Shown here: positions 1-10,424 of the stretch, piece after piece
Layout of the letters: the number at the start of each line of letters is the position of its first letter
Position numbering within the stretch: the first letter of the stretch is position 1
Source of the DNA: Coemansia sp. RSA 922
Taxonomy: Eukaryota; Kickxellomycota; Kickxellomycetes; Kickxellales; Kickxellaceae
Assembly (NCBI GenBank): GCA_027577415.1
Contig: JANBQS010000209.1
Span: 1-26,274 of the forward strand
Length of the DNA stretch: 26,274 bases
Direction of reading: 5' to 3'
Notes under the pieces: generated by a model
What the model was told of the DNA's origin: nothing
The model's database searches: none
The model's input: only the letters and a program-made list of their open reading frames with translations
Made by a program: the position numbers and the translations under genes

Positions 1-3000
1 TGACTGTATACCCTCGACAGCCGCTGCCGATGCGCTGATACGACACTGTGGCCTAGCACTAGCCGACCGCTCAGCCGCGTGTGGCGGTAGATTGCTCGCC
101 GTAAATGCCGTCGGCGTGCTTTCGGGGCTCTTGGCTTCGGCAGCGAGATAGGGGAACGGCGAGAAAAACAAGTCCTGTGCCGGCGGTGCCTTGCTACTCT
201 CGCCTCTGGCTTCGGACATTGAGCGCCGAGCAGCAGGAAGCAGCGAGTGCATTGGCGATACAAGCGCATCCGTGTCATAGACGCTCCACTGCCTGAAGGG
301 CTTGGAAACAACACAGGCGTCAGGCAAGCGAAGGCGAGGCACAGTACACCGATGCTCGCCAGTCATCCCAGTCGTCGTCAAGTACAACTCCGAGAACGGC
401 TTTTGCGGCAGAGGCTCGGACTCGGTGAAGGGGCACAACAAGCTGACGCTCGTGTGCAGCTTGCTACTGCGATAGCCGACGTATGCGTCGGTGATGCCGC
501 CCATAGCAACAGCAACTGCGTTCTCGGGAGCTATCGGTTGGACATCCCAATGGTTGTGGCGATATCCAAACGGATCGGGCGGGATATAGGACGAGAGGCC
601 AATGCCGAGTCTCACTCCACCAGACAAGTGCAGCAGCACCTTGTAGTACAGCCTGTCGACGCTGTGCGTAATAAACGTGTAGCGAGCGCTGTTGTCGCTG
701 ACAATGCTGTGCAGCAAGTCGGCATACGAGCGCTTCCAAGCCTGTGGACCGTTCGCCGCGCTAGTCCCCGCCAATCCGCCCGGACTCGGGTGTGGCATAG
801 CCTCAATGTCAATATCCTCAGTGCTCGGAGTGACGTTCATACTAGGAGGCTCGCCACCAGCAGTGTCCTGTCTCGAGTCCATCGACTTCATGATGGTCGA
901 CTTTCTATCGACGATGATTGGCACGCCCATCAAGAACTCCTCGCATCGCAAGCCCAGAAACTCGCCCAGAGTCGCTGACGGCGGTGAGCCCTCTTCGGTA
1001 GGAACCGAGTAGATGCCATGGCCAGAAAGCTTGTCCCAGAGGTCAGCACCGGGGATGCCCTCGTTGATGCAGATGCGTACTCCACCACGCATGGTAAACA
1101 AGTACCCGCCGGGCTTTTGTGTCACTTGGTACGGGTCACGGCCATCAAGAGCCAAGAAGAACATTTGGCCTTTTTCGTTAGCTGGATCAATGCTGATGCC
1201 GCTGCTGCTGTCCGAGCATCCGCCCTTGAGAGGTGGTGGCGGCGGGTGAGCAGGCAGTGACGCGGAAGCAGTAGAGTTCATCTCCAAGTAGCTATCGCCG
1301 AGATGATCGGCTCTGCTTAACCCAAGCTTTTCCAGGGGCGGAGCATCAATGACAGCCATGCGCCACTTGATGTGCATTCGTGAGCGTAGCTTGTCCCACC
1401 AAGGCAGAGTAGGACTGACGTCGGCGCTCTTTGAAGTGGCTGACTCCATGCGCTGCATAAGCGCCGAAATGACTGGCTGGTAACTAGCGCCCCAAGTCGA
1501 CATGATAGGCAACTGCGGCAGCCGCGACTGGAGGTACTTTTGCTGGAACGAGCGCACGTCCGCGTAAGGGTTATCAGAGGGCGCCGAGTACATCATGATG
1601 GACAACGCGGCAAAGATGCGCGGGAACTGCAATGACTTTGCAATATACCAGCCCACGTCAGGGAGATCGATGCCCGATTCCTTCGAGCGTGGCCCGACGG
1701 GGATATACACGGACCGCAGAGACCGCTCGTGTGCAGTTCGCTCGGCAAGAATCAGGCTACCGCTAATCTCCACACCGCCATAGAAACTATCGTAGCTGTC
1801 TCCTCCGTGCGGCGGCGACTGCGACGTCTCTGGCCTGTAGGGATCGGGCACCCGGAACATGGGGAAGGGAAAGTCGCGTAGTTGCATACGGATATCTCCG
1901 CATTTGATACGCATGCGCGTGGGCACCAAAGTCGACCACTTGAGGCTACGTGGCGTCGCCGGGTCCAGGAACCGCAGGTAGTTCTCAACTTGGCTAAACT
2001 CCAACAGCGAGAGCGGCGTGTCAAATGACATCCACACCGGAGACATGACCAGCCGTCCCAGGGGAGCCGGCGGATGGGTCCAAGAGCCAGGCACAAAGCT
2101 GTATGGCGGGCCAGAGTGATGTGGCTGTGGCTCGCTTGTCGAGTGACGGCTGGAGCTATCGACAGGCGTAGGCATGGCAAATATCTCCTCAAATTGCATG
2201 TCGTCGCTGCTATGCTCATGGCCGATTTGGGTCTTCGGCGGCATCATCTTTTGGCGAATAGCCTTGACCCACTCGCGTGCCTCCACGGCCATTAGTCGCA
2301 TGCGAGCGGCGTCGATCTCGGCGTTGACCGAGTCAACCATGCGCTGGTGCAAGGTGCTAGCTGTAAGTGGGTCGTCTACGTCATCATAGTTGGAGTCGTC
2401 GCCATCGCTAGTACAAGGTATGCCTCCTGCCTCTTCAGGCGTTGCTCCAGGGTCGTTAGGATGGAGTGGGAACGACCTGCTCAGCGCATCGGCAGCAGCA
2501 CTATTGGTACGAACTCGCGAGCGCTCCTTCGCCGTCATCTCGCTTGTGGTCACATCCTGCAAGCTGGCAGAAGCTGCACCGCGCATTCCTCCGCCATTGC
2601 CAAAGGCGTTGCTCAGGGAGCCACCCAAGGTGCTGGCAGGGACGAGCGGAGTCACACGTGGATGTGCGTGGGCAGAAGTAAACGTGCGCGCGGAGCCAAG
2701 CCCCTGCTTCTGATGCGCCAGTGGTCCTGAGACTGGAGGTCGATCGCCGCTGCTGAACGTGCTAGCGCCTCGCATCGCCCGACCATGTTTAGGCGTCTTG
2801 CTGTTCCACCGAGGAGGCTGACCTGCCACGCTTGCTGTCTGCTTGCCCCTGCTTGCGCCAGCAGCACGGCGGTCGCCATTTCTAGCTGCAAGGTCTTGCT
2901 GAGCAAACTCTTGCTCGCGCTTTTCACGGATCTCTTGTGCCTTGGCCTCAAACGACTCCAGGCGACTGAGTCGCTCTCGCTGCTCATGCAGCCCGACTTG

Positions 3001-6000
3001 GTAGATTCGCGACAGTGCAGTTTCGAAGGGATCATCGTGCACCATCATACTAAACTCGGGCCCATGAAAGTCGATGGTAGGGATATCCTCGGGCACACTC
3101 AGTGTAGGTGGTGCCGGCGGCTTGACGCTGCTCAGAGAGCGCAACGGCGGCGGCATGTACGTGCGAGGGTTGCCTAAGGCGGCGAGCACCATTTTGTTTG
3201 TAGGCCGCTTGTCGAGCGCCGCCTCGAGGAACGGCAGTGGCGGGTGGCAAGTGCTGGCTGACTTGCGGGCAATGCGCTTGCATCCCTTCTGCAAAAGAAT
3301 GAATCCGTCGATGGTTTCGGCCATGTTGTACTGGTGGCCAAACGCCATGGCGCCACGCTCAAATACAACGTCAATCTTGTTATAGGAACTGTTGCAACGG
3401 ACGCCTTGCTCAGCGCCCATCTGCTCACGCTTGGCCTTGCGCGGTAAGCAAAACGTAAACCTGCACTCCTTCAGCGACATGAGTGGCTGTGGGCAGCAGG
3501 GAGCTGCATGGCCCTTGGGCGTTGACGAGCCATACAAAGTGGCAATCGGTCCGTTGAGCGAGACCTTCGTGTCGCTGTCTGTTCCAAGCTTTGTCCTCTC
3601 GACGGCAAATTGGACATGTGGCATCTTGAGCTTCATCTCGGGACTCGACTTTGACGAGCCTTCGCGCTCGTCCTTGGCCGCCTGGAAGCACTTGGCCAGT
3701 CCCTTGTCGAGATTGAAGAACATGGGCGAGACCAGGCTACCTCGCAGATCCAGCATCTCGCTGTTGATGCTCACGATCAGGTCGTTTGGAGGTGAGGGTT
3801 CTTCCATCTGAGTTGCCATCCGACGCGCCAGTCGCTTGCGGCGTAGCCAATACTGAATATGGCGCATAAACACGGACCAGCGGTAGATGGAGCTAACCGA
3901 TGTGACTCCAGCGAAGCTCGCAGTCTTGAGATCAAAAACTAACCGCGAGCGGAACGGTTCCAGCCTTTGACGGCTGAAATTAAACTGTGGACTGACAAGC
4001 ACAATGTGAGCCTGGACAGAATCAGGCAGGAACCCATCGAGATCGCTCAGAGCAAAGCCATCCGGCAGCGGTTCTCTTGACTGTCGAATCTCTCCTCGTG
4101 CCGACTGAGTAGGGATGGCCGAGATAAGGAACATAGTCGCCTTTTGACACTCGATGTTCAGCGTCGTCTGGCCAACGTCGGTGCGGAACCCAAATGGATG
4201 AGGCGCCTCCAAGGAACCGCCGTTGGCTCGAATATCGAAAATGCCATGCTGAAAGCATAGCTGGGTGCCATGTTCGATGCCGCTGCGCACATCCTCCTCG
4301 TTGTCACAGGCCAGTATGGTTACGCGAATACTCTCAAACACCATGTGCAAGGTTGCCGTCAGCTGCTTGCGTCTCGCTTCGAGCGATGGCAAAACGTAGG
4401 CGTCGCTCGCAGAGGCAGCCTCGCGGGGCAATTTGTAGGGGCTGCTGTTGTTATTGAAGTCCATGCTCGCAACATGTAGCAGCTCCGTCACGAGCCACAG
4501 CGGCTGCATTGACAGCCACTTTCTAAAGTCGTATTCGCGCAACCGGCCAGATACTTCGCCAATCTCGGCATCAATGTTGGCATTGACTCGAGGCCCACAG
4601 TTGCGCAAGGCTACTGGACCTATACGCAAATCGACGGTTCCACGAGCGCGGATGCCATGCTTGATTCTTAGCAGTGTCTTTGCAGGTACATCGGTCTCGC
4701 TTTGCAGAGCTGACGAGCTCCACTGCGCCGTGATCGGGCTACTCGTAAGTCGGAACTGGATCGATGGCGTTAGCCCGACGCTCACTGGCTCACGATCGGG
4801 TTGCAAGCGCGCACCGTAGCTCGTAGAGGGCGAATTATCCACAGTCTCGTGGCCAGTAGCAAAACTGCCCGCCTCACTGTCGCTGCTGTTACCACTGCCA
4901 TTCGCGCTAGAAAGCGAGTAGCCGCCAGGCTCTGTCAGATTCCAAAGCAAGTGGCACTCGAGGTGGTGCATGCGTAGCGCAATGCGTTCTTCACTAACGG
5001 CACTCTTCGAATCCAGCGAGACCACTGGCACAAGTGGTCGAACCGCGTACATCGCCCGCTCAACAGTGACGTGAGCCTTGATATCCGAGAATATCAAGCT
5101 GACCAGGGCGTATATATGGTGGTTGAGGGCAGGCCCAATGTTAGCACCAGCCATGACGCCGGAGAGGGGCTGGTTGGTCTTTAAGATCCTGCGCATCGCT
5201 CGGAACCGATACTCGATATGACTAAGCCACTCTTTAGCCTCGTCAAAGGCCAGTTGCGTACACAAGTCAAGCGACAGTTCCGGACGACCGATGTCTAGCG
5301 AAAACACAGGCTGAGGGCTAGGCCGCTGGGCCAAGTCTTCGGATAAGAATGCGGACATCTCGCCGTAAAGCGTGCAGTAGCGCATTCGGAACCCCGGCGA
5401 GTCTGAGAGCAGCTCCTCGGCACGCGGATCCGGAGTCATCGACGGCGTACGCAGCGCAGTTGCCTGACAGTGGCCGGCAGCCAGCCTAACAAAAGCTGTC
5501 GAGTCCTTGGACCGCCTCGAGGTCTGGCCCTCAAACTCACGAGCAAACATGTCGTCAACGCCGCCAGGCCACGAGTAGTGAAGACCACCCCTTTCGCCCT
5601 CGTCGCTGCTGCCACTCTCCTTTTCTGTGTCCAGCTGAACCTCGCTGACAGTCGACTCTGGCCCGCTGCTAATGGCGTTCCACATATAGCCAGCCTCGAT
5701 CTCAATGTTTCGCTGGCGCCAACGCAGCATGCCGGGCGCCTTTACGATTAGCGACCCGGGCTTGCACGTCAGCGGCAAGTCAAACACCAAGTCAGCTACA
5801 CGCAGTGCAAAGCCAACGTGCTCGAGGCGCAGTCTGCTCAAGATCTCGTGCAGCTGAAAGAGCATGCGATGGACTTGCTCTTTAGCCTCAGCCGCGCCCG
5901 CTTGCTTGTCGGTCTCGGACCCAGGAGCCGAGCTTTCTTGTACCGAATCCAGTTGAACATCCCCCGGTGACGCTCCACGAGAGTTGTACTGGCGCAAGAC

Positions 6001-7653
6001 AGAAGCCAAGTGACTGTTTAGCGCTCGCAATCCATGGATCGACAGGTCCGAAGCACGAGTAGCTGGCGCAATGCACATAATGGCTATCTCGTCAAGCAAG
6101 GCCTCCACTGTGCCCGCTCGTATATGGGTCTGGCCAAACTCAATGCTCTGGTCGACCTTTTTAGGCAGCCCCCAAAACGTGGTGATGACGTCGTTGCGAA
6201 TAGTGCACCGCTGGCAGTTGACAACAGGCCCACGGCGATGGGGCTTGTCGCTGTCGTGCGCGTTCCTAGGAGCCATCATATCCTGCACGACCAGCATCTT
6301 GACCAGCTCCCAGCGCGAATTCATGTGCTGCTGTGCTCCCTCGATACCTGGGAATAAGCGGATGCCACACACCTCCAAAGCCAGCGTCGACAAGTACTTG
6401 TGGCTGCGATCGCGCTTCGGCGCAAATGACGACGAGGACTGGCGAGGCCCATCGAAGGTACTGCGAGCGCTTGGTATCCGGCTATTTGGCATCTCAACTG
6501 ACGCCATTCGACTGCTAGTAGCTGTGTGTAGATCATCGTTACGGCGAAGCTTGAGTATGCGCAGCAGCCAGTCGACGATCCCAAGCAGCGAATTTTTGAT
6601 GTCGGTGGGGATCCAGCCAGCACCGACTCCATCCCTGCCATGACTCTCGCGCGCGGACTCGGCCCACATCAACAAGCTGGATATGTGTAGGGTCACTCCT
6701 CGACCTGCTCGGGCCATATCGCTGCTGTGCACGACCATTAAGCTGACATCGGCAACAGACAAGTCGACCCAATGTGCGAACAGCGAGGCAAAGTACGCGT
6801 ATGTGCGCAAAATAGTCGACAGCCGCTTGGCAAGTTTGGCAGCAATCTCTTGGGCCTCGCTATCCAGGACATGCTCCTCGCTCGTCGACCCATCTGCCGG
6901 AGCTTTGGCGGAGGCAGCCGCTCCATCTGCCTGAGCAGACGCATCGTTATCATGGTTGGCGACATTGACGTCGAACCACAGCGACTCTTCGCCCTTGATC
7001 TCTGGATTTTTAGGAGACACAACAAATAGCTGCACATGGACGCCGCGCGCGTACAGCTGTATTCTCTTTGACAGTGCGCTGTTGCTGCTATTGGAACCGT
7101 TGCTGGCTGTGGCAGAGTCCCCGCTCTTACAAGCGGGTTCAGGCGCGGACCGCTGAGAATCAGAGCTGTTGCGAGGCGACATAGGAGCGCTGTCAGTAGG
7201 CGCTTCGGCCGGCATAGCACCACGACGTGCTCGCAAACGGCTTCGCAGTTGTAACCAGATGGCGCGAAGCCGCATGCGAAACCTGCGCATAGTCCTGATA
7301 TCAAACCCGACTTCGTCAATGCGAATAATAATCTCCACAGCATCGCGTATACGCACAGTGAGCAACAGGCCGCTAAAACTCGTACCGCTAAAGCTGCGTA
7401 CATTCAGACCAAACCCAGATAGAAACAGCCGCACCGGGATACCTAGCAGAAAGTGCATCGCGCGAAGCAGCAGGTAGTACACCAACGGTGTGACAGTCGC
7501 TGGATGTAGCACTATGCCCAGAATGGCTGCTGGTACTCGTAGCGCAGCTAGTGTCTCGCGTATAACCGAGCCATCGCTGACATAGCGTTTGGGCACTGGC
7601 AGCAGTACTGACAGCACCGATATGGCTACCAGCACTAGCAAGGGTAGCCGCAT
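1..7653 (-). CDS. FMP27: Fmp27/Hobbit/BLTP2-family bridge-like lipid transfer protein, C-terminus off the window
   Basis: The family forms long hydrophobic-groove rods that move lipids in bulk at ER-plasma membrane contacts; that role is known for the family, not shown here. The frame is open for 2551 codons with no intron and runs off position 1. The start ATG (7651-7653) is the first after an in-frame stop at 7675-7677. Residues 1-20 form a hydrophobic anchor (MRLPLLVLVAISVLSVLLPV), as in Fmp27 and Hobbit. Family landmarks are HDDPFE near residues 1539-1544 followed by a charged helix, RDFPFP at 1926-1931 and LPWWDKLR around 2083-2090 (the WDK region of the Fmp27 domains). Ser/Pro-rich low-complexity inserts lie near residues 140-185 and 1600-1760. 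The conserved C-terminal region is missing only because the window ends. Csf1/BLTP1 is the alternative, but the DDPFE plus RDFPFP plus WWDK order fits Fmp27 better. Confidence 0.88.
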   Translation of the reverse strand, partial: MRLPLLVLVAISVLSVLLPVPKRYVSDGSVIRETLAALRVPAAILGIVLHPATVTPLVYYLLLRAMHFLLGIPVRLFLSGFGLNVRSFSGTSFSGLLLTVRIRDAVEIIIRIDEVGFDIRTMRRFRMRLRAIWLQLRSRLRARRGAMPAEAPTDSAPMSPRNSSDSQRSAPEPACKSGDSATASNGSNSSNSALSKRIQLYARGVHVQLFVVSPKNPEIKGEESLWFDVNVANHDNDASAQADGAAASAKAPADGSTSEEHVLDSEAQEIAAKLAKRLSTILRTYAYFASLFAHWVDLSVADVSLMVVHSSDMARAGRGVTLHISSLLMWAESARESHGRDGVGAGWIPTDIKNSLLGIVDWLLRILKLRRNDDLHTATSSRMASVEMPNSRIPSARSTFDGPRQSSSSFAPKRDRSHKYLSTLALEVCGIRLFPGIEGAQQHMNSRWELVKMLVVQDMMAPRNAHDSDKPHRRGPVVNCQRCTIRNDVITTFWGLPKKVDQSIEFGQTHIRAGTVEALLDEIAIMCIAPATRASDLSIHGLRALNSHLASVLRQYNSRGASPGDVQLDSVQESSAPGSETDKQAGAAEAKEQVHRMLFQLHEILSRLRLEHVGFALRVADLVFDLPLTCKPGSLIVKAPGMLRWRQRNIEIEAGYMWNAISSGPESTVSEVQLDTEKESGSSDEGERGGLHYSWPGGVDDMFAREFEGQTSRRSKDSTAFVRLAAGHCQATALRTPSMTPDPRAEELLSDSPGFRMRYCTLYGEMSAFLSEDLAQRPSPQPVFSLDIGRPELSLDLCTQLAFDEAKEWLSHIEYRFRAMRRILKTNQPLSGVMAGANIGPALNHHIYALVSLIFSDIKAHVTVERAMYAVRPLVPVVSLDSKSAVSEERIALRMHHLECHLLWNLTEPGGYSLSSANGSGNSSDSEAGSFATGHETVDNSPSTSYGARLQPDREPVSVGLTPSIQFRLTSSPITAQWSSSALQSETDVPAKTLLRIKHGIRARGTVDLRIGPVALRNCGPRVNANIDAEIGEVSGRLREYDFRKWLSMQPLWLVTELLHVASMDFNNNSSPYKLPREAASASDAYVLPSLEARRKQLTATLHMVFESIRVTILACDNEEDVRSGIEHGTQLCFQHGIFDIRANGGSLEAPHPFGFRTDVGQTTLNIECQKATMFLISAIPTQSARGEIRQSREPLPDGFALSDLDGFLPDSVQAHIVLVSPQFNFSRQRLEPFRSRLVFDLKTASFAGVTSVSSIYRWSVFMRHIQYWLRRKRLARRMATQMEEPSPPNDLIVSINSEMLDLRGSLVSPMFFNLDKGLAKCFQAAKDEREGSSKSSPEMKLKMPHVQFAVERTKLGTDSDTKVSLNGPIATLYGSSTPKGHAAPCCPQPLMSLKECRFTFCLPRKAKREQMGAEQGVRCNSSYNKIDVVFERGAMAFGHQYNMAETIDGFILLQKGCKRIARKSASTCHPPLPFLEAALDKRPTNKMVLAALGNPRTYMPPPLRSLSSVKPPAPPTLSVPEDIPTIDFHGPEFSMMVHDDPFETALSRIYQVGLHEQRERLSRLESFEAKAQEIREKREQEFAQQDLAARNGDRRAAGASRGKQTASVAGQPPRWNSKTPKHGRAMRGASTFSSGDRPPVSGPLAHQKQGLGSARTFTSAHAHPRVTPLVPASTLGGSLSNAFGNGGGMRGAASASLQDVTTSEMTAKERSRVRTNSAAADALSRSFPLHPNDPGATPEEAGGIPCTSDGDDSNYDDVDDPLTASTLHQRMVDSVNAEIDAARMRLMAVEAREWVKAIRQKMMPPKTQIGHEHSSDDMQFEEIFAMPTPVDSSSRHSTSEPQPHHSGPPYSFVPGSWTHPPAPLGRLVMSPVWMSFDTPLSLLEFSQVENYLRFLDPATPRSLKWSTLVPTRMRIKCGDIRMQLRDFPFPMFRVPDPYRPETSQSPPHGGDSYDSFYGGVEISGSLILAERTAHERSLRSVYIPVGPRSKESGIDLPDVGWYIAKSLQFPRIFAALSIMMYSAPSDNPYADVRSFQQKYLQSRLPQLPIMSTWGASYQPVISALMQRMESATSKSADVSPTLPWWDKLRSRMHIKWRMAVIDAPPLEKLGLSRADHLGDSYLEMNSTASASLPAHPPPPPLKGGCSDSSSGISIDPANEKGQMFFLALDGRDPYQVTQKPGGYLFTMRGGVRICINEGIPGADLWDKLSGHGIYSVPTEEGSPPSATLGEFLGLRCEEFLMGVPIIVDRKSTIMKSMDSRQDTAGGEPPSMNVTPSTEDIDIEAMPHPSPGGLAGTSAANGPQAWKRSYADLLHSIVSDNSARYTFITHSVDRLYYKVLLHLSGGVRLGIGLSSYIPPDPFGYRHNHWDVQPIAPENAVAVAMGGITDAYVGYRSSKLHTSVSLLCPFTESEPLPQKPFSELYLTTTGMTGEHRCTVPRLRLPDACVVSKPFRQWSVYDTDALVSPMHSLLPAARRSMSEARGESSKAPPAQDLFFSPFPYLAAEAKSPESTPTAFTASNLPPHAAERSASARPQCRISASAAAVEGIQS

Positions 7654-8114
7654 TGCTGGAATTTGCTGCTGTCTCTAGCGATGTGGGGGAATGTGTTTTT
7701 TTTTGCTTCCAAACGTGTGTGAAAATTCCGTGGTTGAACTGTAGCGAAATGCGGAGTCAGTTCTACAGTAGCGGAGTGTAACGTATGTCAAACTTGTTTG
7801 GTTGAGAAATAAATAAAATAAAAAACGATATCTGCCACGTCGTCAGCAGAGGAGTCCAATAAATGACGTCGCTTACCATCAGCGTCGGAATAGAATGTGA
7901 AGAACAAAAAAATTATGAATTGACGGAAAGAGAGTAATAGAGCAAAAAACAGTGGCCTCGCCTCAACAACAAATACTCCGAAACCAATAGAGCAAGATTC
8001 CCATAGGGCAAAATATTGCTTTAATACTGCTAGGGACAATCGACAGTTTCTGTGGCTCAGATCTGCACATATAAACGATCGCTTCTAGATATCAAATAGC
8101 TCTAATTTTCCTCT
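7654..8114. other. Divergent intergenic region between FMP27 and the LYRM2-like gene
   Basis: These 461 bp separate two start codons pointing away from each other, so both promoters should lie here. The FMP27 side has a T-run near 7696-7704. The middle is AT-rich with A/T homopolymers. The LYRM2 side has a TATAAA element. An 83-codon minus-strand open frame inside it is hydrophobic and AT-driven, with no motif, and I do not regard it as a gene. Confidence 0.6.
8070..8075 (+). promoter_or_regulatory. Candidate TATA box of the LYRM2-like gene
   Basis: The sequence TATAAA lies 40 bp before the ATG at 8115 and is the only good TATA match on that side. The leader would be very short, so assignment rests on sequence and position only. 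Confidence 0.3.
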
Positions 8115-8420
8115 ATGACAACACTAACCCGGGTTTGGCCAGCTAGCCAGGCTTGCTACAGCACAAGGACGAAAGCCCGACCAGTCCTGTCACTTCAGCA
8201 GTTTATCCAGCGCGGCCAAGTTTTATCCATGTACCGCAAGTACATGCGACTGACTAAGCAGATCCCTGATAAGCCATCGCGGCGAGAGCTGCGGGAGTGG
8301 ATCCGAGGCGATTTTGACAGGTACCGAACCGAGTCTGATCCGCGACGCATAGACGTGCTTTTAGCCCAAGCCAGTAGGCAGTATAAGAATATGGAATCAG
8401 GCATGTTTCCCATGCTCTAA
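8115..8420 (+). CDS. LYRM2: LYR-motif (complex I LYR family) mitochondrial protein, LYRM2-like
   Basis: This is a complete 101-residue single-exon gene. LYR proteins are small three-helix mitochondrial matrix proteins that bind acyl-ACP and act in respiratory-complex or Fe-S assembly; LYRM2 is linked to complex I. Residues 1-22 are rich in Arg/Ser/Thr and look like a mitochondrial presequence. The family pattern follows: LSLQQFIQRGQVLSMYRKY (25-43) with the signature tripeptide at 39-41, then ELREWIRGDF with the conserved Phe at 67, then a third helix to about residue 95. The tripeptide reads MYR rather than LYR, a mild substitution. Length and order of elements match LYRM2 better than LYRM1/4/7. 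It diverges from FMP27 and ends 53 bp from the convergent zinc-transporter stop. Confidence 0.85.
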   Translation: MTTLTRVWPASQACYSTRTKARPVLSLQQFIQRGQVLSMYRKYMRLTKQIPDKPSRRELREWIRGDFDRYRTESDPRRIDVLLAQASRQYKNMESGMFPML

Positions 8421-8473
8421 CAAAGTTTTTTTTTTAAAAAAAGAAATTTCAAATTTTACAGCTACTCTTTTGC
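8421..8473. terminator. Shared 3' region between two convergent genes
   Basis: Only 53 bp separate the TAA of the LYRM2-like gene from the TAA of the zinc transporter. The middle is a T-run followed directly by an A-run (about 8426-8441), which is T/A-rich on both strands. Transcript ends probably overlap, with poly(A) signals used in both directions. Confidence 0.4.
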
Positions 8474-10424
8474 TTATTGCTGACCCGGGCTGTTGCCATT
8501 GCTGTTGCTGCTGCTTCCAGGCACAACCTTTATTGGCAACTCTCCTGGGCAGCACGAGCTTGGCAGACACCCGTTGTCGCGGCACGAGAGCAAGCATGGT
8601 CCGATTGTAGCAGAGTTGGTGCCGTGCCGCGAGTCAGGGCTATCAGGCACAATAGCCACACGGCTAAAGATCGAACCCTCCCGCTCAGGGACATCGCCCT
8701 GATCGGGCACGCCATCGGTGATGGCAACTGCAGAAGTCGGCGCTCTAATGGTGGCCACAGAGACCGACTGGCCCACCACAAACTCTGGCTGGATAGTAGT
8801 CGAGTGAATGCCATAGCTGTGCATCACTCGCTTAACCTCAGCAGCCACGTCCATGTACAAGCAGTCCATGTCGACTGTAGCCGAGCTGACTAGTGTAGCC
8901 GAGCGTTGGTTGCGAGATATGAGGCGTGCGGACTTTGTTGATTTGGCCGCAGGCTGTTCATGATTGTCATGAGCATGGTCATGGTCACGCGCTTCATGAA
9001 GGCGGCCAGACGAGAGGTTGACGGCGCTGGATGAGTTGCTGTTGTGGATGCACTGGTGGAACGACGGCCGATCAATCAGAACATGAACTGAGGCGACGTT
9101 TTTGGTATCTGAGAGCTGCCACACGTGCAAGTCATGGATACTGGTCACGTTAGGAATGGCCTTGAGGTCGCGGCGCAAGTTGTCCAAGTTGACTCCGCTA
9201 GGCACGCCGTTGAGCAGGATAAACGACGCGCTCTTGACAAGCGGGATAGTGATGCACACAATCAGCGTGTTGATCAGCAGAGAGATAGCCGGGTCAAAGT
9301 AGAAGCGCCAGGAGCCCTCAGCCTTCCAAATGACCAGACCGCTGATAATAACGGCAATGTTGGTGATGCAGTCGCCGAATATGTGCAGCCACACGCCGCG
9401 CATATTGAGGTGCCCGCCCGATCCATCGCCGTCCCTTTTGTTGGCCCCAGATTTGGCAGCCTTGCGCTTCTTGTGCTGATGCTGGTGCTGGTGTGAGCAC
9501 GAGCTGCCACCGTGAGTATGCCTGTGCGCTCCAGAGTGAGGAGCACCGCTGCTGGCCACTGCTACCGCCGGGATCGAACCGCCTTGCGAGACAACCCGAG
9601 GCGAGGACTGCCCACTAGCCGCAGCCGAGCCCGTCGCAGAATCGTCGCTGGTACTGCCGTCCTGCATCTGGCGAGCGGATATGATAATGGCCTGTTGCGT
9701 ATAAACCGGGTGCGGTACACCGATGATGGACCGGTTGTCAGCAGCGCTAGAGTGAATAGGGCCCGGGCTGAGCCCCACCTGTGGCGTCTCAATGGCTGCA
9801 TAAGCCGCCGTCTGACCAGCGCCCATGCCACTGTTGGCAATCAGTCCCTCTTCCTCGCCAACAATAGACTCTTCGTCAGCCTCATGACTATGCGCGTGGC
9901 TATGTCCATGGCTATGCCCATGGCTGTGACCGTGCGCGTGTCCATGTTCGTGGAACAACAAGAGGCCCACGAGATTGAACGTCAGGCCGATACATCCTAC
10001 GATCATCACTAGCTTAGGGTTTTTAACCTCTTCGATCTTTATGAACCGCTCGATGGCATCAATGTAGATGGTCAGGCACAATCCCAGCAAGAGCACGCCG
10101 TTCGTTAATGCGCCCAGTATTTCCGCCCTCTGCCACCCGTACGTGTTGCTGGGCACCGTCTTTTCGGACTTTGCCACCTACGTCAGCAAGGACAATATTA
10201 GTGCCTTTGCATGCTAGACACAACTGAGCAAAACACATAGAGTAACGTACCTTTATTGCCCAGAGCGCAATGACCATGCCCAGCACGTCATTGAGCATGT
10301 GGAACGAGTCGGCAATTAGCGTAATTGACCCAGCGACAATGCCCACTACCAGCTCGACAAAAAACATGGTCGCGCTAAGGGCGAGCATAAGGCCCACCTT
10401 TGTCGAGCGTGACAACTTTATCAT
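8474..10424 (-). CDS. ZRC1: CDF-family zinc transporter (ZRC1/COT1/ZnT1 type), two exons
   Basis: This encodes a proton-coupled Zn2+ exporter, in fungi usually vacuolar, that confers zinc tolerance. Exon 1 is 10424-10251 (58 codons) and exon 2 is 10177-8474, giving 625 residues. Exon 1 carries TM1 and TM2, including DSFHMLND, which supplies the zinc-site His42 and Asp46. Exon 2 continues through TM3-TM4, then a His-rich loop (about 134-156, repeated HGHSHGHS), a long insert, a second His cluster (about 272-293), then TM5 with HIFGD (His323, Asp327) and TM6. The cytosolic C-terminal domain contains DLHVWQLSD. All four metal-site residues are present, so it should be active. It is longer than the yeast proteins (about 440 residues) because of the loop and a low-complexity Ser/Gly tail. 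The frame is open upstream of MIKLSRSTK but reads like leader, so I start at 10424. Confidence 0.93.
10178..10250 (-). other. Spliceosomal intron of the zinc transporter (73 nt)
   Basis: The donor is AAG|GTACGT and the acceptor is GACGTAG|GTGG, with a CTAAT-type branch element inside. It is phase 0, between Lys58 and Val59. Splicing joins a TM2-containing exon to the rest of a canonical CDF protein. Without it, the transporter would lack the zinc-binding HxxxD of TM2. Confidence 0.9.

Noticed and set aside
247..978. 243-codon plus-strand open frame
   Set aside because: Exactly antisense and in codon register with the FMP27 frame. Lack of stops is a by-product of that GC-rich coding sequence, and the translation has no motif.
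6738..7403. 221-codon minus-strand open frame beginning MYAALAVRV
   Set aside because: Shifted frame inside FMP27. The true frame carries the N-terminal family features and runs 2551 codons.
9512..10012. 166-codon plus-strand frame antisense to the zinc transporter
   Set aside because: Antisense shadow of the His-rich loop region, with no signal of its own.
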